A stretch of 56,604 bases of DNA, taken from contig JAIXOW010000116.1 in NCBI GenBank assembly GCA_027486615.1, positions 1 to 56,604 of the forward strand. The letters run 5' to 3'. The position numbers and the translations under genes were made by a program. Shown one piece after another: positions 41,956-50,827 of the stretch; the first letter of the stretch is position 1, and every line of letters begins with the position of its first letter. The notes under the pieces were generated by a model. The model was given only the letters and a program-made list of their open reading frames with translations, was not told the DNA's origin and did not search any database. The DNA is from Oxalobacteraceae bacterium (GTDB lineage Bacteria > Pseudomonadota > Gammaproteobacteria > Burkholderiales > Burkholderiaceae_D).

Positions 41956-42769
41956 TTGAACTATTGTCTTCCCCTGCTTCCTTCTGAGAGCGATTACCTA
42001 ATATCACTGCACCCCATTTTTTCCAAAGGTAGAAAGCCAATCCAAATACTAGAACTAGGAATATTCCAACAATCGTCCACAAAAGTTCTGGACGCATAGA
42101 TACATTACTTTTCCTCGCAGCTGCCATTGCTGCCTGTGATAATTTCACATTATTTTCAATTTCCTCTGCTTGTGCCTTACTCATGGCAGGTAGTAAAACC
42201 ACCGATACTTTTTCAGCAGACAAGCCAGGAATGCTGTTGGAAATAAGACGCTTAATTTGTGCTTGTACGTCTTCAAGATTGTAGCCAGCTTTATGCTTAA
42301 TAAAAACAGCGGCTGATGATGGTAGCGTGGGATCTCCCCCTGATCCGCGCTCTGGAAGTACAACATGTACCCGAGCTTTAATCACACCATCAACTTGTGA
42401 GACGGTGGCGGATAATTCCTGCGAAAGTGCCCAAATGTAGCGCACTCTTTCTTCAAGAGGCGATGAAATCATGCCTTCTTTACGGAACACTTCTCCCATT
42501 TTGACAAATCGCTCACGTGGTAAACCTTCAGCACGCATGACATCAATTGCTTTTGCGACGTCAGACTGATTCACATCTAAGCTGACCATGCCTTCCTTAC
42601 CTGGTTTTTTTGATGCATCAATGCCAGCATTGAGTAGTACTGCTAAAACATCATTTGCTTCACTTTCAGATACTTCTGCTAATAATTCAATCTTAGAACC
42701 ACATGCTGTTAGCAAAAAGCTGAAAGCAAGATAAGCTGAAACTAAAATAATTTTTTTTAGTTGTTTCAT
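41939..42769 (-). CDS. sctJ: T3SS inner ring lipoprotein SctJ
   Basis: Lipobox LLTACGSK; LLAEVSESEANDVLAVLLNAGIDASKK; C-terminal TM. Confidence 0.96.
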   Translation of the reverse strand: MKQLKKIILVSAYLAFSFLLTACGSKIELLAEVSESEANDVLAVLLNAGIDASKKPGKEGMVSLDVNQSDVAKAIDVMRAEGLPRERFVKMGEVFRKEGMISSPLEERVRYIWALSQELSATVSQVDGVIKARVHVVLPERGSGGDPTLPSSAAVFIKHKAGYNLEDVQAQIKRLISNSIPGLSAEKVSVVLLPAMSKAQAEEIENNVKLSQAAMAAARKSNVSMRPELLWTIVGIFLVLVFGLAFYLWKKWGAVILGNRSQKEAGEDNSSIDSKT

Positions 42770-42775
42770 AAAATA

Positions 42776-43231
42776 TTATTGCAGCTTAGATAACTGATCG
42801 ACATCTTGAGTTGCTTTTGTCACTCCCTTACCAACTAAATCAATCTCTAGGGAGAGTGCACCTAATTCGATTTGAATTTTGAGTAATTCAGGCAACCCCA
42901 GACTGTTCGGACTTTTCTCTAACAACGTATGAAATTGTTCCACGTGTGTTGTGTATTTTTTCCCAACGCTATCCATTTTTGCCAGAATCACCTCACCCAT
43001 GGATCTTAGCTCCATATTTGAAGCATCAATTAAGCGGACAGAATCTTCAGAATTATCAAGCGTTACATCATTTTTAGATGATGTATTTTTCATTAAATCT
43101 GCAAAGGTTGAAACATCTACACTATTTGCTGAACTTGGATTGAGAGCTAGGACTTGAAAACTCTCCAAACCACTAAAGGTTTGAATTTCTTCTGCCGTTA
43201 CTAATACTGAAGCTTCCATGATTTCATCCAA
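42776..43231 (-). CDS. sctI: T3SS inner rod protein SctI
   Basis: C-terminal LPELLKIQIELGALSLEIDLVGKGVTKATQDVDQLSKLQ; directly upstream of sctJ. Confidence 0.83.
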   Translation of the reverse strand: MDEIMEASVLVTAEEIQTFSGLESFQVLALNPSSANSVDVSTFADLMKNTSSKNDVTLDNSEDSVRLIDASNMELRSMGEVILAKMDSVGKKYTTHVEQFHTLLEKSPNSLGLPELLKIQIELGALSLEIDLVGKGVTKATQDVDQLSKLQ

Positions 43232-43252
43232 TCAAAAAAATTGCTTTTATAA

Positions 43253-43714
43253 TTATTCAAATACCGCAGGCTTAGGAAAGCGAGACTTCACATTCATTTC
43301 ACTGACTTTTTCTTGTATTTTATTTTTTAATAATTCATCTTGCTCGTTTAACATTCCTTGAATATTTAATTTGTCAAGTATGCTATTTGCTTTAGTTGGT
43401 AGTTTTTGTAGCATGAATGACAAAGAGAGAAAGAGCTTCAATTGTGGATCTTCAGGGAAGATTCTTAATCCATGATTTTGTAAAAAAGAGGCGGCTGCTT
43501 TAGGGCAATTTGCATAGATATGTGCGAGTGAAATTCCTATACAAATCCAAACTTGATCTCCGAGTAACACACGCAAACCTTCAAAAATATTCATAGCAAT
43601 CGATGCGTAACCTTCTATAGCTGCTTGATAACCCAAGCTAGCGAATAAACGAATTTCCTCAGAAGTTAATATTGTTTGCTCAGTCTCTTGAATAATAGGC
43701 ATAGCTTGCATCAT
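43253..43714 (-). CDS. TPR-like SctG/HrpB1-type protein
   Basis: ASLGYQAAIEGYASIAMNIFEGLRVLLGDQVWICIGISLAHIYANCPKAAASFL; upstream of sctI. Confidence 0.6.
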   Translation of the reverse strand: MMQAMPIIQETEQTILTSEEIRLFASLGYQAAIEGYASIAMNIFEGLRVLLGDQVWICIGISLAHIYANCPKAAASFLQNHGLRIFPEDPQLKLFLSLSFMLQKLPTKANSILDKLNIQGMLNEQDELLKNKIQEKVSEMNVKSRFPKPAVFE

Positions 43715-44187
43715 GTTTGCTCCAATAAATCTTTGAGCGACTCTGCTCTTTTTACTAAAGAGTCATAACTATTATCAATTTTAGATAAATCAATAATTGG
43801 ATTGAGCAAGGACTGCGCTTCATTCACTTTACCCATAGCGGCTAAACATTCCGCTAAATGTAAACCTGCATTAATTGGATTTTCATCTAAACCCATCGCC
43901 GCACAAAAAGGAGCAATTGCTTCTTGATATCGACCTAAATTTTTAAGGCACAAACCAACTGAAAATAAAAATCGCGGATCCAAAGGACGATAAATCAATA
44001 AAATTTGAAAAAAATCTAAGGCAAGAGAAATTTTTCCTTGATTAAAATGAGTTGATCCTAAAGAAAATATTAATTCAATTTGTTCATCTGAAAATCGATT
44101 AAAGCTAGGTAAGGCAGATAATTTCATTTTTAACTCATCCAAAGGATTAGATGAGTTAAAGTTGTCAATATTGTTTAATGATTCCAT
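43711..44187 (-). CDS. SycD/LcrH-like TPR translocator chaperone
   Basis: FSLGSTHFNQGKISLALDFFQILLIYRPLDPRFLFSVGLCLKNLGRYQEAIAPFCAAM; directly downstream of sctB. Confidence 0.8.
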   Translation of the reverse strand: MESLNNIDNFNSSNPLDELKMKLSALPSFNRFSDEQIELIFSLGSTHFNQGKISLALDFFQILLIYRPLDPRFLFSVGLCLKNLGRYQEAIAPFCAAMGLDENPINAGLHLAECLAAMGKVNEAQSLLNPIIDLSKIDNSYDSLVKRAESLKDLLEQT

Positions 44188-44214
44188 ATCTTATCGATTC
44201 ATTGATTCTTTAAT

Positions 44215-45345
44215 TCAAGCCATCGATACTTGTTTACTCATACTTGAATGTAAATCTTGCATAATCGACTGAAGAGATTGAATAATGCTATGCATCTGAT
44301 CACGTACTTGTTGATAAGCATCATTTGCTGCTTGATTAGATTCACTTGCAATATTTTTTGAAAGTGCATATTTTTCTGCATTAAGTTCTTCTGTTTTTTG
44401 CTGATATCTTAAAATAGAAGCTCCAATTTGAATGAAAGATTCAGAAAACTTACCTAATCCACCTGTCAATGCAGATATGTTCGCTGCTTTTTGATTCTGG
44501 CTTGCGGTATATTGATTATTTAATTCAAGTTTGCTAGATAATTCTTTAATTTTTTTATCATCAACATTTAGATCACGTTCAATTTTATCCAATTGAATTC
44601 TTGCTTCAACTATTTTTTTCTCTTCAATGTTTCTAGTTTGTTTATCAATTTTTCCTGATTCAATTTTTTTACTTATATTGCTTATTTCTTCAGATACTTC
44701 TTTATGTCTTTTTTGCAAATTTTCTTTTCTATCAGTTACTTGTGATAAGTCCTTACTCATATCTAAACTATCTTTTGAGCTTGTTAATGCCTTTCTAGTA
44801 CTATTCAAGCCCGCAACACCACCACCAATAGAAGCTACTCCGCTGACTATTCCAGCAACACCTGAAGCAATACCAGCTGCAAGCTCAGCATAGTTTGCTC
44901 TTGCTTTAGCATTAAACTCTTCATTTGCGGCTTTAAACATTGCATCACGAGATTCCATTCGCATTTTAGACTGGATAGAACTATTCTTTCTTTCAAACTC
45001 AAGTAGCATCGACAAAACATCATTAATGTCAACCCCAACAAATTCTGATGCAAAAGTAATATCTTCTGCAAGCTTGTTATAAAATTCAATATCCGAATTT
45101 AGCTGCGCTGATGAAGGTAATTTATTCCATTCTTTGGTTTCAATAATTGATTTAACATCATCAATGTATTTTTTTGACATTGGACTTAACAAAGAAGATT
45201 CTTTATCAATATCTTTCAAAATTTTTGTCGCAAGATCGGATACTATTTGCCCCCCTTTAGTAGTTACATCATTACTCTGCACTTGATTTGAAAGTGCAAC
45301 TAAATCAGTATTTAAAGTATTTGAAATTCCGGTTGATAACGTCAT
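44215..45345 (-). CDS. sctB: Translocator SctB (YopD/IpaC-like)
   Basis: Hydrophobic Gly/Ala/Val segment AAGIASGVAGIVSGVASIGGGVAGL, coiled coils, neighbour of sctE and SycD-like genes. Confidence 0.75.
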   Translation of the reverse strand: MTLSTGISNTLNTDLVALSNQVQSNDVTTKGGQIVSDLATKILKDIDKESSLLSPMSKKYIDDVKSIIETKEWNKLPSSAQLNSDIEFYNKLAEDITFASEFVGVDINDVLSMLLEFERKNSSIQSKMRMESRDAMFKAANEEFNAKARANYAELAAGIASGVAGIVSGVASIGGGVAGLNSTRKALTSSKDSLDMSKDLSQVTDRKENLQKRHKEVSEEISNISKKIESGKIDKQTRNIEEKKIVEARIQLDKIERDLNVDDKKIKELSSKLELNNQYTASQNQKAANISALTGGLGKFSESFIQIGASILRYQQKTEELNAEKYALSKNIASESNQAANDAYQQVRDQMHSIIQSLQSIMQDLHSSMSKQVSMA

Positions 45346-45394
45346 GTTAATTTCCGATCATTGTTTAAAATAAGGCTTCATTTAAATTAAAAAT

Positions 45395-46609
45395 TTAAAC
45401 AGGATTTGTAGCCCGCGATATACTCTGATAATAATTTGCATTCGTCTCTGTAGCAATTTCCCACATTTGAGATAAATCTTTAATCCTGGTTGTGATAGAT
45501 GCTTGGTCCGACTTGATTACATCAGTAATGAAATTTTCAAATGCTTCCAATAAATTCTTTTGATTATCAAGTTCATTTTTTTCAAAAGTCATCTCAGCTA
45601 TTTCAATTACAGTGATACCCGTTGCCACACCCGTAGCTCCTTCAGCAGTTTCTAATATCGCCTGCGTCCCTGTTGCAACGGTACTAATTGCTTGTGCATG
45701 TTCAGGCTTAGGAATATTAGCTATAGCGTTAGCTGCTTTTGTTCCATTAGCAACTGCATTTTTAGCAGCCTCTCTAGCTAAAAATCCAGCGCCAACACCG
45801 CCCGCAATCATTCCAGTTGCAAGCATCACGTTAACGATGATTGTTATTGCAACAACTTGGTCATTAATAAATTTTTCAATTTCTGGGTTAGTTATTCTGT
45901 TTCCTTTTTCATCCTTCGGAAGTAGCTTATAAACACTGTCTTCAACAGACATTCTTACAAGTCCAGAGATAGAAATATCCAGATTTTTTGTTTTTCCTGT
46001 TGCGTCTGTATACTTCGAATCAGTTGCTTGAACAATGCGATTCGCTGCATCTAAGGTTGACATACCAAGGCCAACAAGAGCTACAGCGATTGCAGGTGCA
46101 GCGGCTCCGAATGTAAAAATTGAAGCGACCACACCCGCAATCGCCGCAAAAATACTCAAACCCAACATAACATCCGACATCGTTTGCTTTTTAGCTTGCT
46201 CTGCAGCTTCGGCAATTTGTTTTTGGATTTGCTCTTGGAATTTCTTTAATTTTTCTGCACTTACACTAGCCTTAAATTCTAAGGTTACTTTTAAATTATT
46301 TGTTGTATTTTTTATGTCTTGATTACTTTGTTTGTCAAACGCATCCATTAATAAAACTACAGCGGTATCAGGATCGAGAGAAAATTCCGAATTTGGTAAA
46401 TTCGGTTTATTTAGTACAAGTTTTTCGTTTAATTTAGATAAAACTTCCCTATCAACTTCGAATTCTATTTTTATATTTATTTTATTTTCAGACGATACAT
46501 TATTATTTTTTGCTAATATCGGATTTTTATCTGTTACTTCATCTGCAGGTAACCCTGCTGATCTCTGAAGAGTAGAGTTAAAATGATTTGCTGCAATATT
46601 AGTAGACAT
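45395..46609 (-). CDS. sctE: Translocator SctE (YopB/IpaB-like)
   Basis: MLGLSIFAAIAGVVASIFTFGAAAPAIAVALVGLGM and second hydrophobic region VVAITIIVNVMLATGMIAGGVGAGFLA. Confidence 0.85.
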   Translation of the reverse strand: MSTNIAANHFNSTLQRSAGLPADEVTDKNPILAKNNNVSSENKINIKIEFEVDREVLSKLNEKLVLNKPNLPNSEFSLDPDTAVVLLMDAFDKQSNQDIKNTTNNLKVTLEFKASVSAEKLKKFQEQIQKQIAEAAEQAKKQTMSDVMLGLSIFAAIAGVVASIFTFGAAAPAIAVALVGLGMSTLDAANRIVQATDSKYTDATGKTKNLDISISGLVRMSVEDSVYKLLPKDEKGNRITNPEIEKFINDQVVAITIIVNVMLATGMIAGGVGAGFLAREAAKNAVANGTKAANAIANIPKPEHAQAISTVATGTQAILETAEGATGVATGITVIEIAEMTFEKNELDNQKNLLEAFENFITDVIKSDQASITTRIKDLSQMWEIATETNANYYQSISRATNPV

Positions 46610-46613
46610 ATAT

Positions 46614-47126
46614 TTATTCCTCTATCTTTACATCTTTTTTTTTTTTTTTTTTATTAAATAAATTTAAGTATGAATTTACTTTTAATAAGATTTTTTTATT
46701 ATTTTTATTTTCATTATTTTCATTTTTAATCTTTAACAACATTGATTTAGCATCACTTGATTTACCCTGCAAAAAATAGCATTCAGCCACTTCCAATTCT
46801 GCTGCTATGTTTTCCGGATTTAGCATTTTTGCTACGATAAAATTTTTAATTGCTAAATCATATTCTTTTAACATTTTTGCGCAGCTTCCTGAACCAAAAT
46901 AAAAGCGTTCTTCATACTGGAATTGAATGCTACCCAAGCTAAATAATTTTAATGCTTCTACATATCTATCATTTTCATAACGTATACATGCAACTTTATA
47001 GATTGCTTCTTTGTGCTTCTCTTCTAATCCAGTAAATTCACCATAAGAAATCCCTTTTCCTAACAACTCAAGAATGTCAGTTGGGATGGTTTTAAAAGAT
47101 GGGTCAATTACTATATCTTCGCTCAT
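46614..47126 (-). CDS. SycD/LcrH-like TPR translocator chaperone with poly-Lys C-terminus
   Basis: ALKLFSLGSIQFQYEERFYFGSGSCAKMLKEYDLAIKNFIVAKMLNPENIAAELEVAECYFLQGKSSDA; immediately upstream of sctE. Confidence 0.83.
   Translation of the reverse strand: MSEDIVIDPSFKTIPTDILELLGKGISYGEFTGLEEKHKEAIYKVACIRYENDRYVEALKLFSLGSIQFQYEERFYFGSGSCAKMLKEYDLAIKNFIVAKMLNPENIAAELEVAECYFLQGKSSDAKSMLLKIKNENNENKNNKKILLKVNSYLNLFNKKKKKKDVKIEE
46635..46652. repeat. Homopolymer T18 (A18 on the coding strand)
   Basis: Direct reading; encodes the KKKKKK run. Confidence 0.9.
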
Positions 47127-47153
47127 TTATTTTTACACTTTAAAATTCTAAAT

Positions 47154-47699
47154 TTATGAAATATTTCTAGTTATATTTCCTAAAGATTGCGCATTCTTTT
47201 GAATTAATGTTGATGCTTGATCGGATGATTGTGTATACCGATTCGTAAAAGTTTGTAGCCTTAATGTTTCTTGTGATGATTTATTACTGAGATTTTCACT
47301 TTTTGCATTTAATGCTTGCGTCCATAATCCAATGTCATTCGCCGTTGCACCTGGCTTAAATGCTTGTGCAGGTGTTAGTTTCACCTCAACACCAGCCGTT
47401 TTTAATAAGTTAATGATTTCAGTTGCTTCTACTTCACTATTTCCTAATGGTTTTGGCACATTTGGATTAGGATCTGTTGATTTAAATTTTGAAACTCTTA
47501 CATTTAAATCACTGACTTTATTAATTTCATTACCTATATCTTCAACAGTTGATTTTTGTAAGTTCAATGCTCTAGCGAGTGCACTGGCAAGTTTTACACT
47601 CACTACAGAAATATTGATCAACACATTCGGTGTGTTGCTATCCGCAAGCCATTCATCAACTGTTTTTGGCGCTACTGGCTGAGCTACTGGTGCACCCAT
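47154..47699 (-). CDS. EspA/Bsp22-like T3SS filament or tip protein (SctA candidate)
   Basis: 181 aa with N- and C-terminal amphipathic helices; C-term AKSENLSNKSSQETLRLQTFTNRYTQSSDQASTLIQKNAQSLGNITRNIS; first gene of the translocator unit. Confidence 0.62.
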   Translation of the reverse strand: MGAPVAQPVAPKTVDEWLADSNTPNVLINISVVSVKLASALARALNLQKSTVEDIGNEINKVSDLNVRVSKFKSTDPNPNVPKPLGNSEVEATEIINLLKTAGVEVKLTPAQAFKPGATANDIGLWTQALNAKSENLSNKSSQETLRLQTFTNRYTQSSDQASTLIQKNAQSLGNITRNIS

Positions 47700-47798
47700 A
47701 ATTTTATTCCTTGATTATTTCTGTAAAAAAATTCAGCATTATTTTGTTATTGCTATGATTTTTTTAACTACTATCTTGATTTTTTCTATCATGACCGC

Positions 47799-47826
47799 TT
47801 AGTAACTCGGTTTTTCGTCTAGTTCC
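47799..47826 (-). promoter_or_regulatory. Candidate ECF promoter for the filament-translocator-sctIJKL unit
   Basis: GGAACT-N15-TTACTAA on the minus strand. Confidence 0.6.
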
Positions 47827-47844
47827 TCTAATTGCAATATTTTA

Positions 47845-47872
47845 GGAACCGAATAAGGCTTTCTGGCACTTA
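47845..47872 (+). promoter_or_regulatory. Candidate ECF promoter for the sctX-sctY-sctV unit
   Basis: GGAACC-N15-GCACTTA on the plus strand. Confidence 0.55.
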
Positions 47873-47922
47873 ACTTTTGCCTACTTATCCTTTTACTTAA
47901 AAGTGATTTACTACTTATTGTT

Positions 47923-48312
47923 ATGAAGAGCACTCGTTCTAATCATTTTGATTTAATGAATTCATTGATTGGGATTTCTCATCAAGAAGAATCGATTCCA
48001 ATTTATCCATCAGGATCCCATCTCCAACCTGCATCAGTTGGAAAACCTGTCAATCTCGATCAATTACTTTTATTACAGTCGATTGACGATTTTGTTTCTG
48101 AACAATTACGTCCTCACTTGCAAGATCCAAGTATTTTATGGCCGGCCGGTTTCAAAGAAACTTTAATAAAAACACGAGCTAATTTAATTAATTTAGCCAG
48201 AGCTAAACCAAGGTCTGCAAAAACCTTAGGTAAATTAGCTTTAGCGTTAGATGAAGAACGTGATTTAGCTGAATTACTTCAGATGTATCGTTTTGCTTTA
48301 TTACAAACTTAA
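47923..48312 (+). CDS. sctX: YscX-like T3SS export protein
   Basis: C-terminal half GFKETLIKTRANLINLARAKPRSAKTLGKLALALDEERDLAELLQMYRFALLQT has a YscX-like pattern; directly upstream of YscY-like and sctV genes as in Yersinia. Confidence 0.68.
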   Translation: MKSTRSNHFDLMNSLIGISHQEESIPIYPSGSHLQPASVGKPVNLDQLLLLQSIDDFVSEQLRPHLQDPSILWPAGFKETLIKTRANLINLARAKPRSAKTLGKLALALDEERDLAELLQMYRFALLQT

Positions 48313-48314
48313 AC

Positions 48315-48665
48315 ATGACGAATCTGACTTCTGATTCTTTTTCTCCTGCCCAAGTCGATCTGCTAAATCTACTTGCATATCAGCATCTTCAAAACGGCAA
48401 TCCAGAACGTGCATTACTTTATTTAGAAGCTTTGAAAGAATTACAAATTTTTGATGAAAAGATTTATTTACCACTTGCATATACGCTTCTCCAATGTGGT
48501 CGCGCTCAAGAAGCACTGTCAGTACTTGAAGATAAACGAGCAGTGAAATCACATGAACCGTTAGCGCATCTTTTCAGAGGCAGAGCGCTTACTCTGCTAG
48601 GAAGATTGCCAGAAGCAAGTCAAGCTATGCGTCGCTTTATACATTTCCGCCAAATTGATAAATAA
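48315..48665 (+). CDS. sctY: YscY-like TPR chaperone
   Basis: 116-aa TPR-like protein LLAYQHLQNGNPERALLYLEALKEL..GRALTLLGRLPEASQAMRRFI; between sctX and sctV. Confidence 0.7.
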   Translation: MTNLTSDSFSPAQVDLLNLLAYQHLQNGNPERALLYLEALKELQIFDEKIYLPLAYTLLQCGRAQEALSVLEDKRAVKSHEPLAHLFRGRALTLLGRLPEASQAMRRFIHFRQIDK

Positions 48666-48677
48666 GGTTTTTTAATT

Positions 48678-50783
48678 ATGGAAATGATTACCAACAGAAT
48701 TCAAATTTTTTTGCAAAGCGTTGTAAAACGTAATGATCTTGTTTTAGCTGCTTTAATTGTTTGCATCATCTTTATGATGATATTGCCACTTCCAACTTGG
48801 CTGATTGACGGGTTGATTGCGGTGAATATGTGTCTATCCGCTATTTTGCTGATGGTCGCTATGTATCTACCTAATCCTCTGGCATTTTCTTCATTCCCAT
48901 CTGTTTTGCTAGTTACAACTCTTTTTCGTCTGGCTATTGGCATTGCGACGACGCGTCTTATTTTATTGAATGGTGATGCAGGTCATATTATTTATACCTT
49001 TGGTAATTTCGTTGTTGGTGGAAATTTAGTTGTTGGTTTGGTTGTTTTTCTTATTCTGACGATTGTGCAGTTCATTGTCATTACCAAGGGTTCTGAACGT
49101 GTGGCCGAGGTTGCTGCACGATTTTCACTGGATGCTATGCCGGGTAAGCAAATGTCTATTGACGGCGATATGCGTGCTGGTGTGATTGATATGGATGAAG
49201 CCCGTCGTCGTCGTGGCTTAGTGGAAAAAGAAAGTCAACTTTATGGCGCTATGGATGGTGCTATGAAGTTTGTGAAAGGTGATGCGATTGCTGGTCTCAT
49301 CATTGTGGCTGTGAATTTATTAGGAGGCGTATTAATTGGCGTCATGATGCGTGGCTTTACAGCGGCTGAAGCTGTGAAGGTATATTCCATTCTCACTATT
49401 GGCGATGGACTGATTGCTCAGATACCTGCACTCTTTGTTTCAATTTGCGCCGGTATGATAGTGACACGTGTTAGTAGCGCTGATGGCGGTATTTCTAATG
49501 TTGGTAGTGATATAGGTTCTCAGCTTTTAGCTCAGCCAAAAGCTTTTTTAATTGGCTCTGTCGTGATGCTGGGATTTGCCCTCATTCCAGGCATGCCAAC
49601 CACGACTTTTCTGATCCTTTCCGTCGCAGTAGGAATCATAGGTTATGTTTTCCTTAAGGCTGAACGTCAGGTTGTTGATCCTAAAACCGGAAAAGTGACG
49701 ACAGTTTCTTCTATGGCGAGTGGTTCTGATACTAGTAAAAAAGGTGCCGATGGATCATCCGACACTTTTAGTCCTACTGTTGCTTTGATGGTGGACATGG
49801 ATGCGAAATTAGAAAAATCATTTTCTTCCACGGTACTTAATGAAGAATTAATCAAAATTAGACGTGCTCTATTTGAAGATCTTGGCATTATTTTCCCTGG
49901 AATAAATCTACGATTTAACGAACAAAAACCAGATGAAGCCTATTCAATTATGGTTTCTGAAATTCCCGTCGCTGAAGGTAGGCTTAGACCGGGGTATTTA
50001 ATGGTCAGAGAATCTGTTGAAAATTTAACGGCATTTTCTATACCATTTGAATTAGATAAAAAATTCCTTCCTAATATTCCTACAATCTGGACTTCAGCTG
50101 AATTAAAAAGCACGTTAACAAATGCCAGTATTTCTTTCTTAGAGCCGACACAACTGCTTTCTTATCATATTGCTGTTGTGCTGAAAAAATATGCAGGTGA
50201 ATTTATAGGTATACAAGAAACACGTTCGATTTTGACTGAGACTGAGAGTCGTTTCCCAGAACTGGCGAAAGAAGTACAAAGAGTTTTACCTATTTATAAA
50301 ATTGCTGAAATTCTGCAACGCTTAGTGAATGAAGAAATTTCTATTCGCAATATACGCGCTGTGATGGAAGCTTTAATTGAATGGGGGCAGAAAGAAAAAG
50401 ATTCAGTGATGTTGGCTGAATATGTCAGAGTCGCTTTGAAGCGGCATATTAGCCATCGCTACTCTTCAGGTCAAAATATTTTACCCGCCTATTTACTTGC
50501 ACCAAATGTTGAGGATGCAGTACGTAGTGCTGTGCGACAGACTTCGGGAGGTTCATATCTCGCTTTAGAACCTAGCGTTTCACGTAAGTTACTGGAAAAT
50601 CTTAAATCGACTGTGGGAGATTTATCGCGATCTATGCAAAGACCAGTTTTATTAACATCGATGGATATCAGACGTTATATGAGAAAAATGATAGAACAAG
50701 AAATTTATGAATTACCCGTTTTATCTTATCAAGAGCTAACTCCTGAAATTAATATTCAACCACTGGCAAGGGTAGAGTTATGA
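48678..50783 (+). CDS. sctV: T3SS major export apparatus protein SctV
   Basis: PLPTWLIDGLIAVNMCLSAILLMVAMYLPNPLAFSSFPSVLLVTTLFRLAIGIATTRLILL; FHIPEP family. Confidence 0.97.
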   Translation: MEMITNRIQIFLQSVVKRNDLVLAALIVCIIFMMILPLPTWLIDGLIAVNMCLSAILLMVAMYLPNPLAFSSFPSVLLVTTLFRLAIGIATTRLILLNGDAGHIIYTFGNFVVGGNLVVGLVVFLILTIVQFIVITKGSERVAEVAARFSLDAMPGKQMSIDGDMRAGVIDMDEARRRRGLVEKESQLYGAMDGAMKFVKGDAIAGLIIVAVNLLGGVLIGVMMRGFTAAEAVKVYSILTIGDGLIAQIPALFVSICAGMIVTRVSSADGGISNVGSDIGSQLLAQPKAFLIGSVVMLGFALIPGMPTTTFLILSVAVGIIGYVFLKAERQVVDPKTGKVTTVSSMASGSDTSKKGADGSSDTFSPTVALMVDMDAKLEKSFSSTVLNEELIKIRRALFEDLGIIFPGINLRFNEQKPDEAYSIMVSEIPVAEGRLRPGYLMVRESVENLTAFSIPFELDKKFLPNIPTIWTSAELKSTLTNASISFLEPTQLLSYHIAVVLKKYAGEFIGIQETRSILTETESRFPELAKEVQRVLPIYKIAEILQRLVNEEISIRNIRAVMEALIEWGQKEKDSVMLAEYVRVALKRHISHRYSSGQNILPAYLLAPNVEDAVRSAVRQTSGGSYLALEPSVSRKLLENLKSTVGDLSRSMQRPVLLTSMDIRRYMRKMIEQEIYELPVLSYQELTPEINIQPLARVEL

Positions 50784-50827
50784 AAAATTATTTAAATACT
50801 GCCTTCTTTCATAATCACTTTGAAGGT

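Noticed and set aside
45612-46568. Plus-strand ORFs of 106, 95 and 78 aa opposite sctE
   Set aside because: Antisense shadows of the sctE coding frame with mirrored low-complexity composition
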